Positions 30,423 to 38,892 of a stretch of 45,751 nt of DNA are shown piece by piece; the first letter of the stretch is position 1, and each line of letters starts with the position of its first letter. This DNA is from a virus: the IMG/VR virus record IMGVR_UViG_3300047319_000394, positions 1-45,751 of that record, one strand, 5' to 3'. The translations under genes were made by a program, and so were the position numbers. Below the pieces are notes generated by a model that made no database searches, had not been told where the DNA came from, and was given only the letters and a program-made list of their open reading frames with translations.

Positions 30423-30451
30423 TTTTCACTATTGCACGGCACAGCTATAAC
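30423..30451 (+). promoter_or_regulatory. candidate promoter for lysis genes
   Basis: TTTTCA (30423-30428), 17 bases, then TATAAC (30446-30451), in an AT-rich 75-base gap between the last adhesin and the lysis genes. A T-run lies just upstream at 30420-30426 but no convincing hairpin precedes it. Matches to the consensus are four and five of six. Confidence 0.35.
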
Positions 30452-30494
30452 AATACCCCGGCGATCACAGCACGCTAACCTACTGAGGTCGACG

Positions 30495-30812
30495 ATGACA
30501 GAGCACGATACGGAGTCGGAGGACGATATGCGTGATCGACGTGGCTGGCATTTTGAACGCCGAGTCACGATCGGCGAGGTCATTACATTCGTCAGTTTGG
30601 TCGCTATGCTCTACTTCAAAGGCAACGCGATCATCGAGGAATTTCGAGCCGCCTATACGCAGATCGACAAGCGCGTATCAATCCTCGAAGTCCAAGGAGC
30701 TATGCAGAAGGATAAGGACGCGCAACAGGATAGGGTCACTCAGGAAGGGCAACAGCGAATCGAGTTACAGTTGACCGAGATACAACGCTATTTGCGGCAG
30801 GGGAAGCCATGA
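30495..30812 (+). CDS. membrane-anchored coiled-coil protein, holin-like candidate
   Basis: 105 aa from ATG 30495, chosen for the GAGG site upstream (the frame opens further back at TTG 30432). An acidic N-terminus (about 1-25) precedes one transmembrane helix, IGEVITFVSLVAMLYFKG, and a long coiled coil to the end. Position at the head of the lysis cassette suggests a holin or holin regulator; topology alone cannot decide. ATGA overlap with the endolysin. Confidence 0.6.
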   Translation: MTEHDTESEDDMRDRRGWHFERRVTIGEVITFVSLVAMLYFKGNAIIEEFRAAYTQIDKRVSILEVQGAMQKDKDAQQDRVTQEGQQRIELQLTEIQRYLRQGKP

Positions 30813-31216
30813 TCACCCTAGCCGACTTCTACATGGGCCGCGACGTGACCTATGCGAGCGAACTGACCGACGCCATACGCGTAAATGCCGCCGTTACAGT
30901 CGACAAGGTGAATCAACTGTTAGCCGACTTCTACGCGTCGCAACCGCAAGGGTCATACCGGACGGTCAACAGCGGCTGGCGTCCGCCGGAGGTCAACGCC
31001 AGTACGAGCGGCGCGGCGCGGAACTCGAAGCACATGACTGGCGAGGCGTGCGACCTTTCGGATGATGACGAGATGCTCGATTCCTGGCTCCTCGGCGCGG
31101 GCCGCCCGTCGCTCGTCCGCATCGGGCTATGGCAGGAGTCGCCGCAGTCGACGCCGCGCTGGGCGCACGTCCAATGTGTTCCGCCGCCATCTGGTAACAG
31201 AGTGTTCATACCATGA
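30809..31216 (+). CDS. endolysin, M15 family D,D/L,D-peptidase
   Basis: 135 aa. The zinc-site pattern is complete: SKH75MTGEACD82 and WAH120VQ, with a preceding SGWRPPEVNAS segment (VanY/Peptidase_M15_3 type). It cuts peptide cross-links in peptidoglycan at the end of infection. No signal peptide, so it needs the holin. Downstream of a coiled-coil membrane protein and upstream of a three-helix membrane protein with ATGA overlaps. Confidence 0.9.
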   Translation: MITLADFYMGRDVTYASELTDAIRVNAAVTVDKVNQLLADFYASQPQGSYRTVNSGWRPPEVNASTSGAARNSKHMTGEACDLSDDDEMLDSWLLGAGRPSLVRIGLWQESPQSTPRWAHVQCVPPPSGNRVFIP

Positions 31217-31752
31217 TCGAATTCACGCTCTGGGGCGTTCTGGTCAAGATATGGCCGGGCGAGATTCTCGGGATCGCAATGATCGCTGGCGGCGTCTGGC
31301 TCTTTACGCGGGCGCAACTCGACAAGCGGAACCCGATCGACCTCTCCGAGATGTTCGTCTGGCCCGGCACGCGGCATACCTCGATGGCGATGTTCCTCGC
31401 CTTCGTCGCTGGCTTCAGCGCGACGTGGGTCGTCATTGATCAGGAGTTCCGCAAGACACTATCGACCGAACTATTCCTCGGCTATCTGGCCGTCATGATC
31501 GGCGGCAAGGGATTGACGGAGGGGATTAACGCTTGGCGCAACAAGCCGCCCGGGCCGCCGCCGCCCGCGATCCCGCCAGCGCAGCAGCAGTTCGTCGGCA
31601 CGGCCGGCGCGGTCAATGCGCTGCCGCCTACGCCGCCAGATGCGCCGCCGCCTGCGCCGGTAGCCGCCGTCGTCGAGACTGCGCCGGATAGGCCGCCGGC
31701 CGCCGTCAAGCCGCGCAAACGGGCCAAGGCGAAGCGCAGGGTCAAGCGGTGA
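31213..31752 (+). CDS. holin candidate, three membrane helices with Pro-rich basic tail
   Basis: 179 aa. Hydrophobic helices at about residues 13-32 (GEILGIAMIAGGVWLF), 56-76 (MAMFLAFVAGFSATWVVI) and 84-103. Residues 112-165 are Pro/Ala-rich and the last 14 are almost all Lys/Arg. A three-helix membrane protein adjoining the endolysin is a typical class I holin setting. The long Pro-rich cytoplasmic tail is unusual. Confidence 0.65.
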   Translation: MIEFTLWGVLVKIWPGEILGIAMIAGGVWLFTRAQLDKRNPIDLSEMFVWPGTRHTSMAMFLAFVAGFSATWVVIDQEFRKTLSTELFLGYLAVMIGGKGLTEGINAWRNKPPGPPPPAIPPAQQQFVGTAGAVNALPPTPPDAPPPAPVAAVVETAPDRPPAAVKPRKRAKAKRRVKR

Positions 31753-32048
31753 GCGCCTATCTGCTGCGGCTGGCCATCGGGCTGGACGCCTTCGTGCAGG
31801 CGTTTTTCCACTTCGGCGTTCTGGGAGTGACCATCTCCTCGCGCTGCGGGACGGCAGCGGCTCACGGTCATCGCTGGGGCTTGGTCGGCTGGTGGCTGCT
31901 CGACCATACCTGGCCATTCGGCAAAGACCCGGTGACTGGCGAATCGCACTGTGCCGGGGCCATCCGCAACGACATCCTGCGGGCCAAGGCGGCAATTGCC
32001 GAACTGGAGGACGATCCGGTCGTGCAAGCCTATTTGGCAGGCAAATGA
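31749..32048 (+). CDS. conserved lysis-region protein
   Basis: 99 aa from GTG 31749 (GTGA overlap). Has a hydrophobic N-terminus, then VTISSRCGTAAAHG.RWG, WWLLDHTWPF, and SHCAGAIRNDILRAKAAI. I recognise this pattern from proteobacterial phage lysis regions, where its role is unknown. Its Cys and His spacing (C..H..H..C) could bind a metal. Confidence 0.7.
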   Translation: MSAYLLRLAIGLDAFVQAFFHFGVLGVTISSRCGTAAAHGHRWGLVGWWLLDHTWPFGKDPVTGESHCAGAIRNDILRAKAAIAELEDDPVVQAYLAGK

Positions 32049-32509
32049 GCCTGCTCATTCAACTGGCGATCTACGCGGCCCTAGCGGCCGGCGCGGCGCT
32101 CGCTTTCCACGAGTTCGAGCAGGTTCACTACGTCAAGCCGGCGATGGAATCGCAGCGGGCGAAGGACGAGGTAGCCTACGAGGCGCAGGGCGAGCAGCTA
32201 ACGGCAGCGCGGAAGCAATCGACGGACGCGCTGGCTGACGTTGCCTCGTGCACGGCTGCCAGCAAAAAGCAGTCGGATCTGGTCGACCTATGGCAATTGC
32301 GCGCCAAGCAGAATTTCGACGCGGCGCAGAAAGCCAGGGCCGAGGGGCAGGCCGCGCACGCCGTTGCCCAGACCGCAGTCCAGCGTTACCAGCAGATAGC
32401 CGCTGCTCCTCCGGTCAAGGATCAGACCTGCCAGCAGAAGCTCGACGCGACAGATAAACTGCTGCGCGATGCGGCGCGGTTGCGGGCTGCTGCTAAGGCG
32501 GCGAAGTGA
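32045..32509 (+). CDS. i-spanin (Rz-like)
   Basis: 154 aa from ATG 32045. A single N-terminal membrane helix (LLIQLAIYAALAAGAALAF) is followed by a long periplasmic coiled coil rich in Ala, Gln and Lys. This is the inner-membrane spanin plan. It pairs with the lipoprotein encoded next and fuses inner and outer membranes after peptidoglycan is cut. ATGA overlap upstream, GTGA downstream. Confidence 0.8.
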   Translation: MSLLIQLAIYAALAAGAALAFHEFEQVHYVKPAMESQRAKDEVAYEAQGEQLTAARKQSTDALADVASCTAASKKQSDLVDLWQLRAKQNFDAAQKARAEGQAAHAVAQTAVQRYQQIAAAPPVKDQTCQQKLDATDKLLRDAARLRAAAKAAK

Positions 32510-32805
32510 GGAGCGTCAGCTACGTCGGCCTTTCGCTGGCACTCACTATAGGCGGCTGCGCGACCGATGGCGTTATCCCGCCCGAGGTCCGCACAACAAC
32601 GGTACAGGTCCAGGTGCCGGTCGCGGTCCCGTGTTTCACCGAGGACCAGCGCCCTGTCCTGCCGCCGCCGACACCTATCGATCCTGAAACCGCGACGACG
32701 GAGCAGCTGGCCGCCGCCGAGTTAGCCGATGCGACCGCGATGGCGGACTACGCCGCGCAGGTCGATCGCCTTTTCCTGCAATGCTCGTCGAAAGGAACGC
32801 CATGA
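32506..32805 (+). CDS. o-spanin lipoprotein (Rz1-like)
   Basis: 99 aa from GTG 32506. The N-terminus has a lipoprotein signal with lipobox TIGGC (Cys18), then Pro-rich stretches (VLPPPTPIDP), as in outer-membrane spanins. Unlike lambda Rz1 it is not nested in the i-spanin gene; it follows with a 4-base overlap. An internal Cys (about residue 43) and Cys92 are extra. Ends with the AAAGGA site of the next gene. Confidence 0.82.
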   Translation: MRSVSYVGLSLALTIGGCATDGVIPPEVRTTTVQVQVPVAVPCFTEDQRPVLPPPTPIDPETATTEQLAAAELADATAMADYAAQVDRLFLQCSSKGTP

Positions 32806-33200
32806 ACGCCTATGCACAAGCCGCCGCTACACTTCCGCCAGTATCGCAGACCTCCGGCATCGACTGGCCGCTATTGCTCGGCATCCTAGCCGTAGTTGGC
32901 GTCGTCGCTCTGATCATCTGGGTGAAGCATCGCAATCCGGCTGCAACCGCCGCGGCCGCAACCGTCGTCAGCGCGGACGCCAGCCATCTCGGGACCGTAA
33001 TCGTGGACGAGTTCGCGAAGCTGCGGGCGGCGTTCGAATCGAAGTTTGCGCCCGCGGCGGTTACGATTACTGGGGTCGTCGGCGAACCTACGCCGCCCGC
33101 GCCTGCCGGAAAGTCCGGTCAGGCCGGCGTGTTTACGGCGACGGTGACGGGCGATCCGAAGGTCGATCTTCCGGCGCTAACGGCGGCCTATCTCGGCTGA
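32802..33200 (+). CDS. single-pass membrane protein, end of lysis operon
   Basis: 132 aa from ATG 32802, with AAAGGAACGCC upstream. One strong membrane helix (residues 23-42, LLLGILAVVGVVALIIWV). Then a region with FAKLRAAFESKF and a Pro/Gly-rich tail. Possibly a second holin or antiholin. The last 68 bases overlap the 3' end of the opposite-strand glycosyltransferase gene. Confidence 0.65.
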   Translation: MNAYAQAAATLPPVSQTSGIDWPLLLGILAVVGVVALIIWVKHRNPAATAAAATVVSADASHLGTVIVDEFAKLRAAFESKFAPAAVTITGVVGEPTPPAPAGKSGQAGVFTATVTGDPKVDLPALTAAYLG

Positions 33201-35262
33201 CGCTCGCCCACATCGTCCGCACGGCCTCGACGACTTCGTCGACGGTGATGTCTTGCATACATTTGTGCGGCGTGTCGTCGTCATAGTTTGGCCGTGGCGG
33301 ATTGATGCATGGTCCTCTTGGCATTCTACTTATTTGTGGCGATTCTCGAAAGCACGGCTGGCACGGCAGCCCCTTGCTGATGTTCGTATTACCCGGATAG
33401 CCCGCCGCGCTCGCCTGCGTCGACCCCCATAGGATGACGCCGGGCACGCGCCGACCTCCGTTCTCGTCGGTCCAGTAATAATTCGTCAGATGATTACAGA
33501 ACGAGTCGATTCCCATGTGCATCGTTGCGTTGGCGAACATGGCGATCGATTGCGCGAGCGGCCAGCCTTGCCCCGCGTCGATCTGGATCATTTGTATCTG
33601 CGGCTCAAGAGCTTGCCTAACTTCTAGCCATCTGCTATCCGGCCACTGCTTGTACCGGCTCCAGCCGGCGTGACTTTGCCAGGTTGCGTAATGCTTCGGC
33701 ATCGTCGGAACGTCCGTCCGCTTCGGCCGCCGCAGCGTCAGCGATGGCAGACCGTATTTAAACGGGTCGAGCGGCGGCGCTGGCATACAAGGGAATAATC
33801 CCATTTCCTGAGCAAAATACATAAGCAGGTGCCACCGCATCGGCTTCTCGGGATACCCTTCGGCCAGCGGATACCCGACGAGGTCGATCACGCGATCGTA
33901 ATTCTTCCGCCATTGCGGCAGGCCGGCGCAGTCCATGACGGCGTTCGCCCCGGCCGCCAAGATGATCCCGCCGAGCGCGTCCATCGACGCAAGCCCGGCG
34001 CTGCAAAAGTAGTGTACGTCGGTATCGGGATTCGCTTCCTTGAACGCCGGCAGGAGATTGAGCGTCATCAGAATGTCGCCGATCGCGCCTGGCCGGTGCA
34101 GCGCGACCATACGGCGCAGACCTTTGACGATGGCCGGCGCTTCCGGCGCTTCGAGCATCGCCGACAACCGCGCCTCGCGTCTTGCCCAATCCTCGTCATG
34201 CTGGCCGATCAGTCTTGTTGCCAGTTGCGACCATACGAGCGCCTGCGCCTTGTTGCCCAGATGCTCATGGCACCAGGAAATCAGTCGGGCAGGCTGATCG
34301 CGGTACATCTGCGGCTCGCGCCATAGGACGGTCTGCGGGATCGGTTTGTCGAGCGCTTGGCTGGCCTGAGCGATGCACGTCGCCCATTCTTTATGGTCGT
34401 ACGCGATGAACGCGAGTTCCATGCGGAACTCCTGCCAGTCGGTCGCGGTGGACATCGTTTCTGCGGACTGCGCTGCTAGGTCAACGTCGCCCTGCCTGCC
34501 GGTGCGGCGCAGCGATCTAATGCGATAGAGATATGCGAATAGCTGCTCGTCGCGGAAAGCGTCCCCGTAGTCGATTCGCTTGTCGTACCATTTGATCGCT
34601 TCATCAAACCGCCCGCCGTCCTTGTGCGTATTCGCAATGTAGAACGCCGTCCTCGCGTCCGGCTCGGCTGCATACTGCGCGGTCAGGATGCGCAGATTCC
34701 GCTCGTTCGACGTTTCGCCGCTCGACTCGTGCGCTGTGCCATCGTGAACGATGCAAAGGTCATTCATGACAGCTTGCGGTCTGCCGGAAATATCGGGCCA
34801 CTCGTGGACGTAGCCGTGAAATCGTATCTTCTGGCTGGCGTCCCATGCGCGATAGTGGACTTGACGAACACCGCCGCCGAGTTCTATCCAGCATCCCCAG
34901 ACTCCGTTCGGCATATATGCAATGCGGCGCGCGGCAAGCGGCGTCGTCACTTCGTCGTCGCTGTCTATCCAGAAAAGGTGACTGCATCCGGTCGCTTCGG
35001 CAAGTTCTATTGCGTGATTCCTGGCCTTGGAAAAATTAGCGATTCGCCAGTTGCCATCAGGTCCGAGCTCGCTCGCATCCGTATAGACCTCGTACGTCAT
35101 CGGCGTTTTAATCGACGCTTTTGCGATGGCTTGCGTATTGTCGGATGATCCGGTGTCGACGATGACGACATGATCGGCGAACGATTCGACGGAGCGCAGC
35201 GCGCGCGGAATATCACGCTCCTCATTCCTCGTAATTAACCAGACGCAGATTGACGGTTTCAT
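33133..35262 (-). CDS. bimodular glycosyltransferase GT2-TPR-GT9
   Basis: 709 aa. Residues 1-175 are a family 2 glycosyltransferase: [29 protein letters not shown], and a D-S-D metal site at 100-102. Residues 185-370 look like TPR helices, as in SunS-type enzymes where TPRs follow GT2. Residues 383-690 match GT9 heptosyltransferases: [17 protein letters not shown] with Asp396, a central [20 protein letters not shown] and a Cys-rich end (PCQPCFRE). It could move two sugars onto a protein, lipopolysaccharide or DNA base. Its partner is a methyltransferase three genes upstream. Start ATG at 35262 overlaps the HNH stop. Confidence 0.85.
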   Translation of the reverse strand: MKPSICVWLITRNEERDIPRALRSVESFADHVVIVDTGSSDNTQAIAKASIKTPMTYEVYTDASELGPDGNWRIANFSKARNHAIELAEATGCSHLFWIDSDDEVTTPLAARRIAYMPNGVWGCWIELGGGVRQVHYRAWDASQKIRFHGYVHEWPDISGRPQAVMNDLCIVHDGTAHESSGETSNERNLRILTAQYAAEPDARTAFYIANTHKDGGRFDEAIKWYDKRIDYGDAFRDEQLFAYLYRIRSLRRTGRQGDVDLAAQSAETMSTATDWQEFRMELAFIAYDHKEWATCIAQASQALDKPIPQTVLWREPQMYRDQPARLISWCHEHLGNKAQALVWSQLATRLIGQHDEDWARREARLSAMLEAPEAPAIVKGLRRMVALHRPGAIGDILMTLNLLPAFKEANPDTDVHYFCSAGLASMDALGGIILAAGANAVMDCAGLPQWRKNYDRVIDLVGYPLAEGYPEKPMRWHLLMYFAQEMGLFPCMPAPPLDPFKYGLPSLTLRRPKRTDVPTMPKHYATWQSHAGWSRYKQWPDSRWLEVRQALEPQIQMIQIDAGQGWPLAQSIAMFANATMHMGIDSFCNHLTNYYWTDENGGRRVPGVILWGSTQASAAGYPGNTNISKGLPCQPCFRESPQISRMPRGPCINPPRPNYDDDTPHKCMQDITVDEVVEAVRTMWASVSRDRPPLAPEDRPSDRPSPSP

Positions 35263-35702
35263 GTTACCGGCAATCCGGCGGCGCGCAGACGTGATCGGCG
35301 AAGTTCTTTAACTAGACGCTTGCACGTCCTGCATCCTCGCGCCCCGCCGGTCGTACCTCGCGGCACGAAAGTATTGTCCGGCGTGAACTCGTGACCGCGT
35401 CGGCAGTGCGTTAACTGCTGACCGTTCATTCGACGTTTTGCAGAAGCATCGCGAGAATTATCTTTTGGCGTTCCAAGGAACAAATGATCCGGATTAACGC
35501 AGCCTGGATTGTCGCAATGATGACAAACGAACAGGCCGGCAGGAATGGGGCCGCGCATGAACATATAGGAGACGCGGGGCGCTGTCTGTTTGCGTCCATC
35601 AAAAAAGAATCCGCCGTATCCCTTGCGATCGGTTGACGCCAGCCAGAACCAGCACTTCGGACCGATTAGAACGTGACTCATAAATCGGCGGTAGACGTTC
35701 AT
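35259..35702 (-). CDS. HNH endonuclease
   Basis: 147 aa. The core has [19 protein letters not shown] with His61/His62, Asn70 and His73, then TPKDNSRDA, the standard phage/homing HNH pattern. A second zinc site follows (HCRRGHEF, then CRTC near residue 130). It sits between the glycosyltransferase and methyltransferase genes with 4-base overlaps on both sides, so it is fully part of this operon. Homing or DNA-processing role cannot be told apart. Confidence 0.9.
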   Translation of the reverse strand: MNVYRRFMSHVLIGPKCWFWLASTDRKGYGGFFFDGRKQTAPRVSYMFMRGPIPAGLFVCHHCDNPGCVNPDHLFLGTPKDNSRDASAKRRMNGQQLTHCRRGHEFTPDNTFVPRGTTGGARGCRTCKRLVKELRRSRLRAAGLPVT

Positions 35703-36391
35703 TGGATTGGCTTCAAAACAGAATCCCTCTGGCCCGGTTCAAGGGCATAAGTAAACTCGATGGTAAACGCATTGGTCCGCGCGCAGCATTCAGCCAGCGC
35801 GCTCAGGCTCCAGACGAAGGGATGAATCGCGTACCGCTCCGGCAGGAAGTCGCGCTCAATCCCCGGCACGTTGCTGTCCGGCATACGGATGAACAAGCGC
35901 GAGTTCTCGTCGCGCATCAGTCCGCGCATCTTCGTCATCGTCTTGATCGGATCATAGGCGTGCTCCCAGACATGAACAAACGTGACCAGATCGAAGGGGC
36001 CTTCGATGGGATCGCGCTCGAAGTCGCCCCGGAGCATCGATACGACATTCTGACCGCTCGTTTCCACTTCAGCATCAATGGCCCACGCCTCGCAGCCGTG
36101 ATTCGTTGCCAGGAAACCCGCGAGTACCGGATGTTTTGAGCCGACGTCGAGCGTCCGACCGGCTCTCTTTCTAAGGGGATTATCAAATGCCCACTGCGCG
36201 AGTATCCTGTTCGCATTGCGGTCCCCTTCCGGCATCTCGGCCAGGTCGTATTCGTCGGGGTGCTGGTACATTTTGTCGGGCATAGGCGATTGCCACCAGA
36301 GGCCGCATCCCGAGCAGGTGTAGTACGGCGTCGGCGCGCGCGGTACGCCAGAGCCGATCGTTTCGCACAGCGGGCAAAATGGATGGCTCAT
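35699..36391 (-). CDS. SAM-dependent methyltransferase with zinc ribbon (sugar-type)
   Basis: 230 aa. The N-terminal zinc ribbon uses CPLC (6-9) and CSGC (26-29). The Rossmann core has TLDVGS (80-85) and [15 protein letters not shown], followed by LFIRMPDSN. This zinc-ribbon plus Methyltransf_23 layout is common in O-antigen and glycan clusters, and the glycosyltransferase two genes on supports a glycan substrate. The glycine-rich motif I is weak (DVGS not DxGxG). GGGG lies just upstream of its ATG. Confidence 0.8.
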   Translation of the reverse strand: MSHPFCPLCETIGSGVPRAPTPYYTCSGCGLWWQSPMPDKMYQHPDEYDLAEMPEGDRNANRILAQWAFDNPLRKRAGRTLDVGSKHPVLAGFLATNHGCEAWAIDAEVETSGQNVVSMLRGDFERDPIEGPFDLVTFVHVWEHAYDPIKTMTKMRGLMRDENSRLFIRMPDSNVPGIERDFLPERYAIHPFVWSLSALAECCARTNAFTIEFTYALEPGQRDSVLKPIQ

Positions 36392-36432
36392 CAGTACCCC
36401 GTCTTAGCCGCGAGGGATTCAGCTACGCTCAT
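36391..36432 (-). CDS. 13-codon mini-ORF linking two genes
   Basis: Reads MSVAESLAAKTGY. Its ATG overlaps the stop of the upstream gene and its TGA overlaps the methyltransferase ATG, in ATGA fashion at both ends. It may be a real peptide or a device for ribosome transit that couples translation of the two genes. Confidence 0.35.
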   Translation of the reverse strand: MSVAESLAAKTGY

Positions 36433-36641
36433 GGCTCGTTGTCTGTCCTCGTCTTGAGGTAATGTTCATACGCGGCCTGCAACATTCGCCCTGACGGCTG
36501 GACGGCCAGCGGATCACCGTGCTTGTTCACCGCTGCTGGCCCCCATCGCTCGTTGACGACAAAGCGGCGACCGTTGAAGAAGAACGGCTCCGACTCATGC
36601 GCGCAGCAGATAATCGCTCCCCCGAAGTGTTTGCAGCTCAC
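36429..36641 (-). CDS. small hypothetical protein
   Basis: 70 aa from GTG 36641, whose GTGA overlaps the upstream stop. A longer frame to 36722 exists but would overlap the neighbour deeply. Contains VSCKHFGGAIICC with four cysteines near the start and FFFNGRRFVVNERWGPAAVNKHG. The end is a helix (MLQAAYEHYLKTRT). No family recognised. Confidence 0.6.
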   Translation of the reverse strand: MSCKHFGGAIICCAHESEPFFFNGRRFVVNERWGPAAVNKHGDPLAVQPSGRMLQAAYEHYLKTRTDNEP

Positions 36642-37099
36642 CCTCCCGCCCCGCTCTTTGGGGTGGCGCTCTCCCCTTCCGCTTGCGATGCGAGGGCCGC
36701 GTCCACGACGGTCCGCAGCCACGGCAGGTCACTGAGCAGGTCTGGACGCGGCGGATTCAGGCAGTCCCAATGCTGGATCGTTCGCAGGGCCGCTTGCATC
36801 TTCCCGCACCGCGCGGCCAGTGCGGCGTTCACGCCCTCCAGCGCCCGGTTACGGGCCCACAAAAGCTCGATCATGCCAGCCGCGATATGGTCGGTAGCGC
36901 CGCTAGGCGATCCCCGCAGGGCTCGGACTACCGTGTCGTAATCGTCTCGCTGCCAGCCATCCTCCGGCGCGGCAGGAGAATCGCCCATCTTGGGAGCGGC
37001 GCGGCGGTCGGCTGGTTCGCAAACGTGGAACCTCATTTCCTCTTCGCTCGCGTGATGTTTGAGGCAGTAGGCGCAGCGTGCGTTTCGCATGTCACCCAT
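36638..37099 (-). CDS. hypothetical protein with C2HC zinc-finger-like N-terminus
   Basis: 153 aa from ATG 37099, preceded by AGGGG. Residues 7-27 show C-x2-C...H-x..C (CAYCLKHH..MRFHVC), a possible zinc finger. The C-terminal half is helical (LLWARNRALEGVNAALAARC). Overlaps its neighbours by a few bases. Function unknown. Confidence 0.65.
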   Translation of the reverse strand: MGDMRNARCAYCLKHHASEEEMRFHVCEPADRRAAPKMGDSPAAPEDGWQRDDYDTVVRALRGSPSGATDHIAAGMIELLWARNRALEGVNAALAARCGKMQAALRTIQHWDCLNPPRPDLLSDLPWLRTVVDAALASQAEGESATPKSGAGG

Positions 37100-37523
37100 G
37101 GCTGTCCCCTGCGATAGCCATGTCAACCGCTTCGCGCAGCGTCAAGCCTTCGCCGATCAGCCGGCCTTTGCGGTTGAAAATAAGCACAATCGGTTTGTCC
37201 ATTCGCATGGTGAAGTGGATGTCAATGTCGTCACGGTCCAGCCAATCCAGCCGCTCCGCATCCCGCTCGCGCGGTATCCCTGGGACTGCGGCGTACAGCG
37301 GCGTCACTTCGCCAAGGGAACGCCAACTGTTTGCGACTTCCTGACTCACCGTGAAGTTCGGGCCGTTACCGATGTCCAGCGTCCAAGCGAACGGCTCGCG
37401 CGGTATCCGCTCCGCAAGGGCGGCTCGGCAGTCCGCTATCAGCCCAACGCAAATGTGACAGCCCGCAGAAGTCGGGTCATCATTCAGGTGCGCGTCGATC
37501 CTTGCCAGCAGTGCGTCACTCAC
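37092..37523 (-). CDS. small phage protein with C-terminal DAERLDWLD domain
   Basis: 143 aa from GTG 37523, with GGGGAG seven bases upstream; the frame is open to 37718 but the upstream part has no conserved look. The N-terminal segment has SAGCHICVGLIADC (Cys-rich). The C-terminal segment DAERLDWLDRDDID...LIFNRKGRLIGEG.TLREAVDMA is a pattern seen in many small phage proteins of unknown role. Confidence 0.65.
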   Translation of the reverse strand: MSDALLARIDAHLNDDPTSAGCHICVGLIADCRAALAERIPREPFAWTLDIGNGPNFTVSQEVANSWRSLGEVTPLYAAVPGIPRERDAERLDWLDRDDIDIHFTMRMDKPIVLIFNRKGRLIGEGLTLREAVDMAIAGDSHG

Positions 37524-37572
37524 GGCGTCTCCCCAATCGAATCGGCGCGGGCTACTGTTCCCGCGCCGCCTT

Positions 37573-37935
37573 TCAGGGACGCGACCGCTTGGCGACGAGC
37601 AACGAATCGTCGCTGCAAATCTTGATGCCGGACGGATCGCCGTTAGGCGACTGCCCGAAGTCGTAGTAAAAGCCGGTGTGGTAGTCGTACCGCGGCGGGC
37701 CGTTCCCGGCCATGACATGATTGAACTCTTGAAGCGTCATGGTTGCGTCAAAGTCCTGCGTCTCCAGGCCCATGTGCGTGAAGGCCGAACAGACGGCCGC
37801 TTCCTGGCGCCTGCCGCCATCGCTTGCGAGTGGCAGCGTTCCGGCCCACGCGACAACCTTTTTACCGTCTGCCGTGAGGCCGCGGACTTTCGGATGACCG
37901 ACGTACGTTGCGAGAGGATTGTTTGGATCAAGCAT
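37573..37935 (-). CDS. hypothetical protein
   Basis: 120 aa. ATG 37935 has GGAG eight bases upstream. Begins MLDPNNPLATYVGHPKV, then VVAWAGTLPLASDGG, CSAFTHMG, and a Tyr-rich RYDYHTGFYYDFG. No domain recognised. It lies directly after recT in the leftward operon, 14 bases away, and probably belongs to the recombination/early group. Confidence 0.6.
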   Translation of the reverse strand: MLDPNNPLATYVGHPKVRGLTADGKKVVAWAGTLPLASDGGRRQEAAVCSAFTHMGLETQDFDATMTLQEFNHVMAGNGPPRYDYHTGFYYDFGQSPNGDPSGIKICSDDSLLVAKRSRP

Positions 37936-37949
37936 GATTGAATCTCCGG

Positions 37950-38882
37950 TTAGTCGCCGATGGATAGCTTCTGCGCGCGGCCGAGGTCGGCAAGTTCGGC
38001 GCGTTGTTTCTCCGGCAAGCCGGAATGAATCAGCGACAGTGCGGTATCGACGGCATCCTTCGACTTCGCGGCGTTGATTCTATCCGCGATCTCGGCATAG
38101 GTTGGCCCGTCGCCTAACAAATCGGCCGCAGTAGCCAACGGCGCAGCCTTGCCGGCGTTCGGTTCCTTCGGCGCGCTATCCGGCGCGTCGGCCGGCTGCG
38201 GTTGACTGGCGACCGTATGCGCGGCTTCCTTGATGCCTTCCGGCGTTAGCGGCTCGCGCGCGGGCGTCACGTCGATATAGTCGTGCAATTCCTCGGCGGT
38301 CGGCAGGCCCATCGCTAGCTCGGGCGCGTGCGTGCGAACCATCCAGGCGGCGGCGCGATAGGTCAGCATCAATTCGGGGATCGTTTTCCATTTCGAGCCG
38401 GCGCGCCCCAGCCAGCCTTCGGCCTGCGCCGTCTGCATCGTGACAAGCGGCCCGACGATTTCCTCGCCGTTAGACAGTTCCTTTGCAAAGGCGCGGCAAC
38501 CCCAGTCATCCTTCCCGCGCTCGCTCTGCCAGCGATACCGGATCGCCGAGAATCGGCCGCACTGATTGAAGCAGGCGATCAGGAACTGCGCCGACCAAGC
38601 TGGCCGGCCGTGGACGACGTAAAGGTTCTGCATCACCATCAGCGGGTCCGCTTTCATGCGGAGCGCCATATTGAGCGCGATAACGCACGAGGCGACGCCG
38701 GCACCGTCCGCGCCGCGGTATATGTCAGGCACCAGCGGCGACGCCGCCAGCAGCCGCGCACCGCGCTGCAGCAGTTCAAACGATTGCAGGTCGCCGAAGC
38801 CTGGCTGGATCGGCGCTAGTCGCGTTTCCCGCGGCGCTGGCTGGTTTTTAAGGTCGGCGATATTCGCCGTTGCGTTCGTCAT
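37950..38882 (-). CDS. recT: RecT family single-strand annealing recombinase
   Basis: 310 aa. The core (residues 28-205) has FELLQRGARLLAASPLVPD, ASCVIALNMALRMKADPLMVMQ, GRPAWSAQFLIACFN, and KWKTIPELMLTYRAAAWMVR, all classic RecT phrases. The C-terminal third is Ala/Pro-rich and helical, perhaps for partner binding. It anneals single strands made by the exonuclease encoded upstream. GGAG precedes ATG 38882. Confidence 0.93.
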   Translation of the reverse strand: MTNATANIADLKNQPAPRETRLAPIQPGFGDLQSFELLQRGARLLAASPLVPDIYRGADGAGVASCVIALNMALRMKADPLMVMQNLYVVHGRPAWSAQFLIACFNQCGRFSAIRYRWQSERGKDDWGCRAFAKELSNGEEIVGPLVTMQTAQAEGWLGRAGSKWKTIPELMLTYRAAAWMVRTHAPELAMGLPTAEELHDYIDVTPAREPLTPEGIKEAAHTVASQPQPADAPDSAPKEPNAGKAAPLATAADLLGDGPTYAEIADRINAAKSKDAVDTALSLIHSGLPEKQRAELADLGRAQKLSIGD

Positions 38883-38892
38883 TTGGATCTCC

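Noticed and set aside
30419-30430. Terminator at the T-run after the last adhesin
   Set aside because: No stable stem directly precedes the Ts; the T-run is better read as part of an AT-rich promoter region.
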